DNA of 64,000 nucleotides from Gammaproteobacteria bacterium (GTDB lineage Bacteria; Pseudomonadota; Gammaproteobacteria; Pseudomonadales; Azotimanducaceae). Both the position numbers and the translations under genes were made by a program. The notes under the pieces were generated by a model that had not been told where the DNA came from, did no database searches, and saw only the letters and a program-made list of their open reading frames with translations. Shown piece after piece: positions 34,598-44,263 of the stretch (position 1 is its first letter; each line of letters starts with the position of its first letter). The stretch lies in the NCBI GenBank assembly GCA_018666555.1, contig JABIZD010000079.1, forward strand, positions 1 through 64,000, given 5' to 3'.

Positions 34598-35980
34598 ATG
34601 TCCCTTATAGATGAAACGGGTTTGGCGGACTACGAGTTCAGTGATAATCATGTTATTGCCCCGGAATACTATGCCGAGCATGGTCACCCTCACCAGGCTT
34701 TCGCCTGGCTCAGGAAAAATGACCCTTTACGCAAAGTACATCCTGAAAATTTTGCGCCCTTTTGGGTTGTCAGCAAGCATGCCGATATCGTTGAGATAGA
34801 AAAACAGCCTGAATTATTTGCCAGTTCACCCAGACCCCTATTAATGAAAGAGGCATCGTCTCCAGATTTAAAGCAGGAGGTCATGGTCGAGATTTTCAAC
34901 AGACTGCAGGATTCACCGCGGCTGCTAGAGGTGCTGGCATCAGCAGGAGATGGTGGAATAATTCGTTCCCTGGTGCAGATGGACCCACCAGATCACCCTC
35001 GCTATCGAGCCTTGGTTCAGCCCTGGTTCAAGCCATCTAACATCAAAGTGCTTGAACAAAGGTTGACGATGATTACCAAAGGTATTCTCGATCAAATGAT
35101 GGGTTCAGGCGAGCAGAGGACCGCAGATTTCGTAAGTGATATAGCGGTTCATCCACCTCTGAAATTAATCTGTGAACTATTGGGTGTGCCACCGGAAGAT
35201 GAATGGAGAATCCTGAAGTTAACCAACGAGTTGTTTGCCGGGGATGATCCGGAAATGAAACGGTTGGCGGATGATCCATTGTCCATTTTCGATACCATTA
35301 AAGACATCTATGAATATTTTTCGGATTTGACGGATGCTCGCCGCAAGGAGCCGACAGAGGACCTGGCTTCTTATATTGCCAATGGCAGAATTGACGGTGA
35401 ATTTCTTCCCTATCGAGAATTGATTTCCTATTACACTATTATTGCCTCTGCGGGCCATGACACGACACGAAATGCCATTACCGGTGGTTTGCATGGTTTG
35501 TTGACACATCCCGAGCAGTTAACGCGATTTAAGGAAATCGTCGATGATGAGGATGCCGTTAAGCTGGCTATTGAAGAGATGATCCGCTGGTCTACCCCAG
35601 TCGCGCAGTTTGCAAGGACGGCAACTCAGGATTGCCAACTAAGAGGTCAGAAAATAGAAAAAGGGGATACGCTGGGTTTGATGTATGCGGCAGCTAACTT
35701 TGATGAAGATGTGTTCGATAAGGCTGATGAATTTAATATCGAAAGAAAACCTAATCGACATTTGTCGTTCGGTACAGGGCCGCATCAATGTCTTGGATTG
35801 TTGTTGGCAAGGTTGGAAATGCGGATTTTTTTCAAGCAGTTCATTCCACGCATAAAATCTATTGATCTGTTAAGTTCACCTGAGCGGCTTCAGGCGAGTT
35901 TTGTTCATGGATTAAAGCATTTGCATATTCGCTATCAGTTGACCCCTGCATCAGATAAAATCGGTCGTGACTCGATCTGA
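34598..35980 (+). CDS. Cytochrome P450
   Basis: 460 aa soluble bacterial P450. Seen: I-helix ASAGHDTTRNA (about residues 284-294, oxygen activation Thr), ExxR in EEMIRW, and the heme loop SFGTGPHQCLG with the proximal thiolate C398. There is no membrane anchor and no fused reductase; no ferredoxin or ferredoxin reductase gene lies nearby, so electrons must come from partners elsewhere. Bacterial P450s of this length often hydroxylate terpenes, sterols or fatty acids; the surrounding CoA-dependent genes make a lipid-like substrate plausible, as inference. Translation starts behind a duplicated Shine-Dalgarno region. Confidence 0.93.
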   Translation: MSLIDETGLADYEFSDNHVIAPEYYAEHGHPHQAFAWLRKNDPLRKVHPENFAPFWVVSKHADIVEIEKQPELFASSPRPLLMKEASSPDLKQEVMVEIFNRLQDSPRLLEVLASAGDGGIIRSLVQMDPPDHPRYRALVQPWFKPSNIKVLEQRLTMITKGILDQMMGSGEQRTADFVSDIAVHPPLKLICELLGVPPEDEWRILKLTNELFAGDDPEMKRLADDPLSIFDTIKDIYEYFSDLTDARRKEPTEDLASYIANGRIDGEFLPYRELISYYTIIASAGHDTTRNAITGGLHGLLTHPEQLTRFKEIVDDEDAVKLAIEEMIRWSTPVAQFARTATQDCQLRGQKIEKGDTLGLMYAAANFDEDVFDKADEFNIERKPNRHLSFGTGPHQCLGLLLARLEMRIFFKQFIPRIKSIDLLSSPERLQASFVHGLKHLHIRYQLTPASDKIGRDSI

Positions 35981-36074
35981 ATTGGATGTATTGGAGCATG
36001 CCGGGTCCGATACAATGAGATCATGTCATCGATTTATTGTCTGTATATAGCCTCCTTAGAAGGACCAATTTGCC

Positions 36075-37265
36075 ATGACAGAAAACGAGCTTGCCCATCT
36101 TAAAGTCATGGTTGTTGATGACGATCCGTTTCAGATCTCAATAGTTCGACGTGTTCTGGGCCTGTTAGGAGTCGCTAAGGTGGGCGAAGCAACTAATGGG
36201 TCGATGACAAAAGATCTGCTGCAGTCGCAATGGGATGTGATGTTACTTGATCTTAATATGCCGGACATGGATGGTATTGAGCTTCTGCGTATGCTCACGG
36301 AGTATGAGTCGCCTCCGGCTATTATCGTTTTTAGTGGTGAAGATCCTCGATTATTGGAAACAGCCAGTGATCTGGCTAAGAACTTTGGCTTGCCCATTCT
36401 GGGATCCTTACCTAAACCTATTTCCCTGGATCGTTTAAAAGAAATGCTGCATGCGTTCTCAGCTGAATCGCCATCTCACAGTGTCAGACCTGAAATGGTC
36501 ATTCTCACTGAGGATGAGATAAAGGCGGGTATCATCTCGGGATGTATAGAGTTGCACTATCAACCTAAGGTAGATGCAGTTACCATGCAGATGATCGGGC
36601 TTGAAGCATTGCTTCGTTGGCGCAGGACAGACGGGACCTTATTGGGCCCCGGGTCAGTTATCCCGGTGGCAGAAGCATCGGATTTAATACACGTTCTGAC
36701 CAAGGAAATTTTTGTTATCGCCGTTAACCAAGCTGCGCGGTGGCATGCGGCAGGTAAAAAGTGGAAGGTTTCCTGCAACTTTTCTATTGAGGACCTGGCT
36801 AGCCCCGACATAGTCGCCTTTGTCGAGGCGGTTATCGCTCAATCTGGTATCCCGCCGGAGCGGATTATATTGGAGGTCACCGAGAGTAAATTGGCCCAGG
36901 ACCCTTCTTTGATACTGGAGCAATTGACCCGTATTCGGCTTCGTGGAATCGGCTTATCAATTGATGATTTTGGCACAGGGTTTTCTTCCATGGAGCAATT
37001 AAGGAAGTTTCCGTTTACCGAGTTAAAAATAGATCGGGCCTTTGTATTCGGAGCATCTTCTCAACCAGCGGCAAGAGCGATCTTTGAATCAAGTGTGCAA
37101 CTGGCGCACCGTTTGAATATGGTTGCTGTCGCCGAAGGCGCTGAAACTGAAGAAGACCTGTTGCTGTGTGGCGAGCTCAAAGTGGATTTAATCCAAGGCT
37201 ATGTAGTAGCCAGGCCTATGCCGCCTGAACAGGTGTTAGCATGGAATGCTGAGAGAAATCGCTAG
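36075..37265 (+). CDS. Response regulator with EAL domain (c-di-GMP phosphodiesterase)
   Basis: 396 aa. The receiver (residues 8-130) has VVDDDPF, phosphoacceptor Asp in LLDLNMPDMDG and Lys in PKPIS. The EAL domain (about 155-390) has EALLRW, the metal-binding Asn in CNFSIEDL, LEVTES, the central DDFGTGF, LKIDRAFV, AEGAETEED and QGY, so all catalytic residues known from active EAL enzymes are present. It should degrade c-di-GMP when its receiver is phosphorylated, possibly by one of the window's hybrid kinases, though no partner is adjacent. AAGGACC precedes the ATG. Stop TAG. Confidence 0.94.
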   Translation: MTENELAHLKVMVVDDDPFQISIVRRVLGLLGVAKVGEATNGSMTKDLLQSQWDVMLLDLNMPDMDGIELLRMLTEYESPPAIIVFSGEDPRLLETASDLAKNFGLPILGSLPKPISLDRLKEMLHAFSAESPSHSVRPEMVILTEDEIKAGIISGCIELHYQPKVDAVTMQMIGLEALLRWRRTDGTLLGPGSVIPVAEASDLIHVLTKEIFVIAVNQAARWHAAGKKWKVSCNFSIEDLASPDIVAFVEAVIAQSGIPPERIILEVTESKLAQDPSLILEQLTRIRLRGIGLSIDDFGTGFSSMEQLRKFPFTELKIDRAFVFGASSQPAARAIFESSVQLAHRLNMVAVAEGAETEEDLLLCGELKVDLIQGYVVARPMPPEQVLAWNAERNR

Positions 37266-37391
37266 CTTGCTTAATCCCGGGTTTGGGATATCAACAGCAG
37301 CTCAAGCTGATCTCACAGGTGTTGCTTTGGTCCCAATAGGCCGAGATTTCAGGCGATAATGATACGAATTTTAGCCGGGCTTTAGCCCTTA

Positions 37392-38609
37392 TCAACTGAC
37401 CCTACCTTCGTTCTGGAAATGCTTTGATCTGGTCCTGGACGCTATTTCATTACCTGGTGCCGGGTTATTGGGAATAAATTGCACTGCGATCAGTGAGAGT
37501 ATGGCAAACAAGGCGCCAATGTAAAATACCAGGGAAGGGTACTGTATCCAGACCAGCCCTAATGCTGCCGGGATTACTACAGCTGCGATATGACTGATGG
37601 TGAACGAAACGGATGCACTGGCAGAAATGTCTTCTGCAGCGGCTATCTTTTGGAAATAGGTGCTGATGGCTATCGCCATCGCAAAAAACATGTGGTCAAT
37701 AATATAAAGAAGCGCAGCTGTGGTTGAATTTTCAACTATTCCATAGCCAATAAAAACACCAATCAGGCCGATATACTCGGCGGTCAGTGCGTTGCGCTCA
37801 CCAAAATGATGGATGAACTTACCGATACGCTCTGCAAATAACCAGTTGAAGCTATAATTGATGAGAAAAAGAAGCGTCACCTCTGATGCCTGATAGCCGA
37901 ATTTTTCAACCATAAGAAAAGCCGCAAAAACCATAAAAATCTGCCGTCGGGCACCGGATAGAAAAGTCAGCAGGTAAAATAGGCCGTAGCGTTTCCTTAG
38001 TACCAGAGTCTTGCGTTGCATGGTTTTTGCCGGATAGGCTGGGAAGCACAGCCACATCAAAATGGCAATCACTATGCAGAAACTACCGCCGAAAAGAAAA
38101 TTCCAGTGGTAGTCTAGTTGCAGCCACTCCAGGCAGAGCCAGAGCAGCGCATAGACTATGAGAGAAGTGATCGAGCTGATAGCGATGAGCCTGCCCAACA
38201 CCTGGGGTGCTTCCTGTTTAGATAGCCACTGCAGGCTAAGTGATTGCTTGATGACTTCAAAGTAATGGAAGCCGGTACTCATGAGTATGGTGGTAAAGTA
38301 CAGGCCGTATTCAGTTGGGAAGTACCCGGTCATGGCTACACCTACCCCGAGGGTTGCCAGGGCTACCACAGCAAAAGTCTGCTCTTTGATAATTAGCAAT
38401 ACAAACACCGTGGTGAAGGAGAGAAACCCAGGTATTTCTCTGATACTTTGTAGAATGCCGATTTCAATACCAGTAAAGGCGGCTCTTTCCACTGCAAAGT
38501 TGTTGAGTAGTGCCTGCCAGGTATTGAATGCTATAGGCATGGCGATAGACATTAGTATTAGCAGGGCGATTCGGCTTGAAAATCTGGTTTTAAGGTCTAG
38601 CAGTTTCAA
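37392..38609 (-). CDS. MFS transporter
   Basis: 405 aa, about 12 membrane helices, with short loops and few conserved motifs. Aromatic-rich segments such as LYFTTILMSTGFHYFEVIKQSL and a basic loop (KTMQRKTLVLRKRYG) mark the middle. The N-terminus starts RFSSRIALLILMSIAMPIAFNTWQ. The substrate is unknown. It is 82 bp downstream of a 2-oxoglutarate oxygenase on the same strand, which may indicate export or import of the same compound. Confidence 0.82.
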   Translation of the reverse strand: MKLLDLKTRFSSRIALLILMSIAMPIAFNTWQALLNNFAVERAAFTGIEIGILQSIREIPGFLSFTTVFVLLIIKEQTFAVVALATLGVGVAMTGYFPTEYGLYFTTILMSTGFHYFEVIKQSLSLQWLSKQEAPQVLGRLIAISSITSLIVYALLWLCLEWLQLDYHWNFLFGGSFCIVIAILMWLCFPAYPAKTMQRKTLVLRKRYGLFYLLTFLSGARRQIFMVFAAFLMVEKFGYQASEVTLLFLINYSFNWLFAERIGKFIHHFGERNALTAEYIGLIGVFIGYGIVENSTTAALLYIIDHMFFAMAIAISTYFQKIAAAEDISASASVSFTISHIAAVVIPAALGLVWIQYPSLVFYIGALFAILSLIAVQFIPNNPAPGNEIASRTRSKHFQNEGRVS

Positions 38610-38691
38610 TTTGAATGTTCTTTTAAGTGTTTGTCTGGCTTTAGTCTGGTAGGGTTTAATTCCCCACCGCTAGCGCCCCAAGATCGGTCCA

Positions 38692-39567
38692 TTATGACTT
38701 TCCAGTCGTTTGGTTTAGTACGCCTAGTTCAACCAGACGCTCATCAAGATAGCTTTTCGCTGTATATCTGTCGGATAGTACAACGTCTGGTTTTGGGTGA
38801 AGAAACAGCGGTAGCGACATGCGCGGGGCTGAATTTTCGTCCCCATCTGGCGTCGCTACCTTATGCGTAGTGGATGGGTAATAACCTCTGGATAGCTCCT
38901 GCAGCATATCACCGGTATTGATGAGGACCTGGTCCTCCTGGTTCTCGGAAAGCATCCAGTGACCTTCTCGGTCGAGTATCTGCAGGCCTGGGCCATCTGC
39001 AGCGGGTAATATGGTCAGTAGGTTTATATCCTCATGGGGAGCTGCACGGCTGACGTGTTGACCTTTTTTAACAGCGGGGTAACGAAGAATCCTCAGCAGA
39101 CTGGACGCACTTCCATGGATCATAGAGGGCAGCGATTGACTGAAATACCGTTTCGTTTCTGCTGGTGAGTGTTGCTCTACCCATTGCAGCAGCACAATAG
39201 AGAAAGCTTGCGCTTGTTGGTAATAAGTCTGAATATCTTCGCGTAATTCCTGCGGGCATCTGCCCCATGGGTAGTAATGGAAATATTCCTTGAAGTCTTT
39301 CTGAGAAAAACCCTTTGCTGATTCTGCCTTCTGGATTGAAAAATAGCCGTCCTGACTCTCTCGGTCTACTTCGAATCGGTGTTTTTCATTACTGTCAAAA
39401 AAATCGTTCCAGGTACGATATATTTTTCGGACGAGTTGCATGTCTAGTGGATGATCATTCAAGGCGGCGAAGCCGTAGTCGTGCAGCGACTCGATAAAAT
39501 CAGTTGCGCAGTGTTTAGAATGGAATTCTATGGATGGGAGGCGGGGTTTTGAATTTATCGGCGACAT
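38692..39567 (-). CDS. 2-oxoglutarate/Fe(II) oxygenase, isopenicillin N synthase-like
   Basis: 291 aa. Iron ligands H178-x-D180 (PHEDIN) and H235 (STTHKV) and the 2-oxoglutarate pair R249-x-S251 (RMS) are all present in the order of the IPNS/DAOC-like superfamily. N-terminal part includes YGFAALNDHPLD, typical of the DIOX_N region. Bacterial members hydroxylate or desaturate small molecules. It is followed by an MFS transporter (82 bp) and preceded by a NupC-type transporter 14 bp upstream, forming a likely nucleoside transporter-oxygenase-MFS unit. Stop TAA. Confidence 0.9.
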   Translation of the reverse strand: MSPINSKPRLPSIEFHSKHCATDFIESLHDYGFAALNDHPLDMQLVRKIYRTWNDFFDSNEKHRFEVDRESQDGYFSIQKAESAKGFSQKDFKEYFHYYPWGRCPQELREDIQTYYQQAQAFSIVLLQWVEQHSPAETKRYFSQSLPSMIHGSASSLLRILRYPAVKKGQHVSRAAPHEDINLLTILPAADGPGLQILDREGHWMLSENQEDQVLINTGDMLQELSRGYYPSTTHKVATPDGDENSAPRMSLPLFLHPKPDVVLSDRYTAKSYLDERLVELGVLNQTTGKS

Positions 39568-39581
39568 GTTGGATTTGACCG

Positions 39582-40796
39582 TTAACTAAGGGCCAAGAAA
39601 AAGCCGGCAAGTGATGCGCTCATGAGATTTGCCAGCGTCGCCGCAACCAGGGCTCGGAGACCCAGACGTGATATATCCTCACGTCGATTAGGCGCCAGTG
39701 CACCGATACCGCCCAAGAGTATGGCAATAGACGAAAAGTTAGCAAATCCGCACAGTGCGAAAATGACAATGGCCTGGGACTGTTCGCTTAGCTCTGGGGC
39801 AGAGGCAAGGAACGAGACATAAGCAACGAATTCGTTTAAAACCAGTTTTTGGCCAATTAAACCGCCAGCGATATTAGCTTCTGACCAGGGTATCCCGAGT
39901 AAAAAGGCGACAGGTTGAAACAGATAGCCAAGCAGTAACTCTATGGTCAAACCATTAATTCCGACACTGTCACCGGCCCACCCCAATATACCGTTAAGCA
40001 GTGCGATCAATGAGATAAATGCCAATAACATGGCGCCGACTGCCAGCGCCATTTGCAGACCAGTAAGCGCACCAGACGCCGCTGCATCGAATATGTTGAA
40101 GTATTTTTCACCCTTGATATCGCCGGATTCGTCAAATTCAGATTGGGGTTGTTCGGTTTCGGGCAGGATTATTTTGGCCATCATGAGCCCTCCTGGAGCA
40201 GCCATGAAGCAAGCAGCCAGGAGGTACTTTAGTTCTATCCCGAGGGCAGCATAGCCGGCCATAACCGATCCGGCGATGGATGCTAGTCCTCCCACCATAA
40301 CGGCAAATAGTTCGGACTTAGTCATTCCAGCGAGGTAGGGCCGGACCACCAGGGGCGCTTCAGTCTGGCCGATAAAAATATTAGCTGCGGCAGACATGGA
40401 TTCTGCATGACTGGTCTTGATAAGCGCTTTCAGACTACCGCCAATAGCCCGAATAATCCGAGACATGATACCTAGATGATATAGAACCGCGACCAGTGCT
40501 GAAAAAAAGACGATGATGGGTAGCGCATTTAGGGCAAAGATAAATCCCATGTCCTGATCTACTAACCGACCAAACAAAAAAGATGTGCCTGCCTTAGTGT
40601 AGCTGAGCATACTTGCAATACTATCGGCGAGACTCGCTAGCAACTGCTTGCCTAAGGGAACGTATAGCACTAAAAAGCCGAAACTGGCCTGAATGATGAA
40701 GGCACCAAACACCGTTCTTGGATTGATAGCGAGGCGATTGGTGGATAAACCATAGGCTGCTAGAGGGATAAGTATGATACCTAAAATACTAATCAT
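39582..40796 (-). CDS. Concentrative nucleoside transporter (NupC/CNT family)
   Basis: About 404 aa from the ATG at 40796 ([12 protein letters not shown]); ATG 40808 and further upstream codons are possible but less family-like. Seen: the CNT core [15 protein letters not shown] (nucleoside/cation binding), [28 protein letters not shown] (helix with conserved Asn-Glu), and [14 protein letters not shown]. It takes up nucleosides with H+ or Na+ across the inner membrane. It is 14 bp upstream of the IPNS-like oxygenase. The UshA-type nucleotidase 11 kb away would generate its substrates in the periplasm. Confidence 0.92.
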   Translation of the reverse strand: MISILGIILIPLAAYGLSTNRLAINPRTVFGAFIIQASFGFLVLYVPLGKQLLASLADSIASMLSYTKAGTSFLFGRLVDQDMGFIFALNALPIIVFFSALVAVLYHLGIMSRIIRAIGGSLKALIKTSHAESMSAAANIFIGQTEAPLVVRPYLAGMTKSELFAVMVGGLASIAGSVMAGYAALGIELKYLLAACFMAAPGGLMMAKIILPETEQPQSEFDESGDIKGEKYFNIFDAAASGALTGLQMALAVGAMLLAFISLIALLNGILGWAGDSVGINGLTIELLLGYLFQPVAFLLGIPWSEANIAGGLIGQKLVLNEFVAYVSFLASAPELSEQSQAIVIFALCGFANFSSIAILLGGIGALAPNRREDISRLGLRALVAATLANLMSASLAGFFLALS

Positions 40797-40970
40797 AGAA
40801 TATTCCATCCCCTGGGTTGCCGTGCCTGCGCCGTCCATGATAACAATCTGTCGAAAGGTAAGCGAACTCTATTGGCATTGAGTCAATGCATTGTAAAACC
40901 TTCCCAGTTGCCAGCGAGTCTCCAGTATTGCCATAATTACCTATCGCAACATTAACAAGGGATCGAGGTC

Positions 40971-42068
40971 ATGCTAACCAAGGGAGATGATTATCCGTTA
41001 CATCAGACACCAGAGCCGATTGCCTATGTAGGTGGCAATCGCAATTTCTATGACCGTTATTTTTTTAATGGTTACGATAGTAAAGGAGAGATTTTCTTTG
41101 CCATGGCACTGGGAGTTTATCCTTATGTGAATATTCTTGATGCGGGTTTTTCCGTGGTATTCAAAGGCAAGCAGCATAACGTAATAAGTTCTAAAGTGAT
41201 GAAGTTGGAGCGTCTGGATATGCAGGTTGGGCCACTTTCTGTAGAAGTGCTTGAGCCTATGCAGCGTCTTAAATTAACTTGTGATGATCCGGATAGCTCT
41301 TTGGCCTGTGAACTAGTCTTTGAGGCCTTTATTCCAGCACATGAGGAACCTCGTTTTATCAGGCGTCTCGGTTCGCAATTGACGATGGACCTGACGCGAA
41401 TGATGCAAAATGGTAGTTGGCAAGGTTGGATTGAGGTTGCAGGTGAGCGTATAGAGGTTAACAGAACCAACTTCACTGGAACCAGAGACCGGTCATGGGG
41501 TATTAGGAACATCGGAGCCGCCGACCGCCAACCGAATCCTGTTTCCGCCGCCATGCAATTTTACTGGATCTGGGTGCCCATGAATTTTCAGGATTTCAGT
41601 ATTCATTATTTTGTTAACCAGGATGCAGACGGAAACGCATGGAATGAAAATGCGGTATTGATTCCTAAATTTGGCCAAGGTCCGGAAGAGGTGATGGTTG
41701 AAAGAGAGTACAAGCAGATCTACCAGCCGGGAACCCGTTACGCTAAAAGCGCCAGTATTTCATTGACGCGCCCAGATGGCAGGCAATGTCACATCGATTT
41801 GCAACCAAAATGGAACTTCTTCATGAAGGGGATAGGCTATGGCCATGAGACTTTCAGTCATGGGACCTATCACAGCGATCTGGCTATCCATCGTGAAGTC
41901 TACACATTGGACGAGGTTCCGCCTGAAAACATTCATGTACAGGCTATGTGCGATGTCAGGTTGAGCCATGATGAGGGTCAGGAGGCGGGTCAGGGCATCA
42001 TAGAGCAATTGGTCATTGGTCCGCATCGACCCTCAGGGTTTTCGCAGTTACTTGATTTTGCGCCTTGA
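40971..42068 (+). CDS. Uncharacterised beta-rich protein, CrtC/AttH-like (DUF7064/7065 type)
   Basis: 365 aa, no signal peptide, no membrane segment. Beta-rich throughout with conserved-looking motifs YDRYFFNGY, RNFTGTRDRSWGIR-type (actual NRTNFTGTRDRSWG at about 165-178), FYWIWVPMNFQDFSIHYF and WNFFMKGIGYGHETFSHG. This resembles the double-lipocalin fold of hydroxyneurosporene synthase CrtC/AttH relatives and proteins found near sterol- or terpene-degrading genes. I base this on motif look only, and no catalytic function is claimed. It is divergent from the NupC gene and convergent with cmoB. Confidence 0.72.
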   Translation: MLTKGDDYPLHQTPEPIAYVGGNRNFYDRYFFNGYDSKGEIFFAMALGVYPYVNILDAGFSVVFKGKQHNVISSKVMKLERLDMQVGPLSVEVLEPMQRLKLTCDDPDSSLACELVFEAFIPAHEEPRFIRRLGSQLTMDLTRMMQNGSWQGWIEVAGERIEVNRTNFTGTRDRSWGIRNIGAADRQPNPVSAAMQFYWIWVPMNFQDFSIHYFVNQDADGNAWNENAVLIPKFGQGPEEVMVEREYKQIYQPGTRYAKSASISLTRPDGRQCHIDLQPKWNFFMKGIGYGHETFSHGTYHSDLAIHREVYTLDEVPPENIHVQAMCDVRLSHDEGQEAGQGIIEQLVIGPHRPSGFSQLLDFAP

Positions 42069-42094
42069 AGTGCGAGTACCAGCCAGTATATGAG

Positions 42095-43081
42095 TCAGTC
42101 GGGTTTAGTAGCAATGATGACTGCTCGAACAGGTGCAGGATAACCTTCTATAGTTTTGCTTGAGTCTTCAGGGTCGAGGAAATCAGCTAGCGATTGAAAG
42201 CGCATCCATTCAGTGCTTCTCTGTTCTTGTGTGGAAGTGACGTTAACATCAACTACTTTAATGTCCTCGCAGGCGCATTGCTGTAGTAGTTCCTTGATGT
42301 ATTTAAGGGTCGGGATTAACCAGACGTTACGCATCTGTGCATAGCGGCCAGTGGGCTTCAGGGATTTGCTTGCTTCATTAATAATAAGGGTTTCCAGGAC
42401 CAACTCTCCTCCGGGTCGAAGAGCGCTGATCAGTCGTTGTAAATGTTGCACGGGCTGTCTTCGATGGTAGAGGACGCCGAGAGAAAACACCGTGTCGAAG
42501 AACTGGCAGGGTGGTAGGTCCTCGTCCGTTAGAGGTAGTAAGAAGGCATTGTTCTCAGCCTGAAGGTTTTGCAGGGCCTGGAACTGGTAGAGAAATAAAC
42601 GTGTCGGATCAATACCCAGCGCAAGGTCTACTTGTTCACCTAGCATTCTATAAAGGAAGTAGCCATTGCCCGTGCCTACGTCAAGAACTCGACGTCCCTT
42701 CAAGGTACTCAGGTGAGGCCGTATCCGTTGCCATTTCCGGTCTGAACGCCACTCGGCATGGACTTCGACTCCTAAGATATTGAACGGTCCTTTACGCCAG
42801 GGATGCAGTCCCATTAAAGTTTTTCTAAGGGCAGCCTGGTCGATTCCCGCCGCGGTGCTGAGGGAAACCTGATCAACTTTAAAATTCGCATCGACCCTGC
42901 TTAACTGAGGGAGCGTGTTGAGCAGTTGGTACCATTCCTGATCCCGGCCATGGGGGCGTGAGCCAATTCGGCTGGCTAATGCCTGGCGGAGAAAGTTGTG
43001 ATACTGGCCTAATTCAAGACCTTTGGTTTGCTCAAAGAAGGGCTCCAGGTTAATGCCTGGCATGGCCTGCTGATAGTTCAA
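42095..43081 (-). CDS. cmoB: tRNA U34 carboxymethyltransferase
   Basis: 328 aa, full length for CmoB, which transfers the carboxymethyl group of carboxy-S-adenosylmethionine to 5-hydroxyuridine at tRNA position 34 to give cmo5U. Seen: LHPWRKGPF (CmoB signature), VHAEWRSDRKWQRI, VLDVGTGNGYFLYRML (cofactor loop), GIDPTRLFLYQFQA, and FSLGVLYHRRQPVQHL. It lies 61 bp downstream of cmoA, the usual gene order. Stop TGA. Confidence 0.97.
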   Translation of the reverse strand: MNYQQAMPGINLEPFFEQTKGLELGQYHNFLRQALASRIGSRPHGRDQEWYQLLNTLPQLSRVDANFKVDQVSLSTAAGIDQAALRKTLMGLHPWRKGPFNILGVEVHAEWRSDRKWQRIRPHLSTLKGRRVLDVGTGNGYFLYRMLGEQVDLALGIDPTRLFLYQFQALQNLQAENNAFLLPLTDEDLPPCQFFDTVFSLGVLYHRRQPVQHLQRLISALRPGGELVLETLIINEASKSLKPTGRYAQMRNVWLIPTLKYIKELLQQCACEDIKVVDVNVTSTQEQRSTEWMRFQSLADFLDPEDSSKTIEGYPAPVRAVIIATKPD

Positions 43082-43142
43082 GATGTTGACTCGAAAGGAT
43101 AACGTCGACTGCCCAGGTCGTAGATTGGATCCTGTACTGGCT

Positions 43143-43895
43143 TCATGTTTTCGTAGCCATGAAAGTTGTGAAGTTCAGAGCTTTATTGATGATCGTGGCG
43201 CGACCAAAGCCGGCACTGCTGATTCTGTCGAGGTGCTGTTGCTGCGTCTCTGCAATGAGGACGTATTCTAAAGAGGAGCGTTTCTGGGCAATTTCCATTT
43301 CGCTGTAGCCCTGTTGGCGTTTGTAATTGAGATGAAGCTCGGTCAAGAGCTTCTCTGTTTCTGAATGCGGATGGCTTACTTTTTCAGACAACAGCAGTAC
43401 GCCACCTTTCAGCATGCCCTGGTATATTTTGTTAAGTAGCGGTTGTCGAGCTGACTTTTCAATGAATTGCAAAGTATAGTTAAGGACCACGATTGAGGCA
43501 TTGGCAATAGCGGCTTTGTTAATGTCCTCGCAGCGCAGTGTTATCTGATCTGCTAAGCCCAATGCAGTTAATTGCTGTTGGCATTTGTCGATCATGGCTG
43601 ATGAATTATCAATGCCAATTACGTTGCAGTCTTTGGCTGCGTATTGTTGAAGTTTCAGGGCAGATGCGCCCAGAGAGCAGCCGAGATCAAAGCAACTGCT
43701 CGAAGTTTGACTGTATTCGGCAGCAATCTGACCGATTAGCTTCAAAGTCAGGGCATAACCGGGAACAGAGCGGCTAATCATATCCTGAAAAACATCTGCA
43801 ACCTGCTGATCGAATTCAAACGGTGCAACAGACTTTCTCGATTTTGCGTATAGAGTGTCCGTTTTATAACCGCTGGTGGTTTGCTTGTGGTTCAT
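43143..43895 (-). CDS. cmoA: Carboxy-S-adenosyl-L-methionine synthase
   Basis: About 250 aa from ATG 43895 (MNHKQTTSG), the family's usual length; the frame is open 20 codons further. CmoA makes carboxy-SAM from SAM and prephenate. Seen: FDQQVADVFQDMISRSVPGY, the nucleotide loop CFDLGCSLGASALKL, VIGIDNSSAMIDKC, VVLNYTLQFI, and KVSHPHSETEKLL. Upstream of and operonic with cmoB. Confidence 0.97.
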   Translation of the reverse strand: MNHKQTTSGYKTDTLYAKSRKSVAPFEFDQQVADVFQDMISRSVPGYALTLKLIGQIAAEYSQTSSSCFDLGCSLGASALKLQQYAAKDCNVIGIDNSSAMIDKCQQQLTALGLADQITLRCEDINKAAIANASIVVLNYTLQFIEKSARQPLLNKIYQGMLKGGVLLLSEKVSHPHSETEKLLTELHLNYKRQQGYSEMEIAQKRSSLEYVLIAETQQQHLDRISSAGFGRATIINKALNFTTFMATKT

Positions 43896-44263
43896 TAGTT
43901 TTGGCCCGGCTACAATGTTGGCAGGGCTATTATAGCCTGAAGTTCTACAATCCATGGTCTAACCATAAGGATTGTTTCTCTTCTATGTTGCGATCAAATT
44001 ATAAGTGCTGGCTTCCCCTTTGGCGCCAGGCAATTGCGCTATGGTGTTGTCAGAGGATTTTTGCTGGTAGATGAATCGATGCAGCGGTTGTTTTCTCGGA
44101 TGAGCCAGCCCATTGTTGATAAATTCGGGAACTAGGATCAATATGAAAGCGATTATCTGCAAAGGCGAGTGAAGTGACCGGTAATGGCATAGGGCTCGAA
44201 TAGGGCCTCAAGCACGGCAATCTGGTTTTATCCTAGTAGTTTGGGAAAGGAGAGGCATCGACA
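43896..44263. other. Divergent intergenic region, cmoA / HNH gene
   Basis: About 370 bp; open frames here lack ribosome binding sites and no product is recognised. It must hold the promoters of cmoAB (minus) and of the HNH gene (plus). No repeat or strong hairpin seen. Confidence 0.45.
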
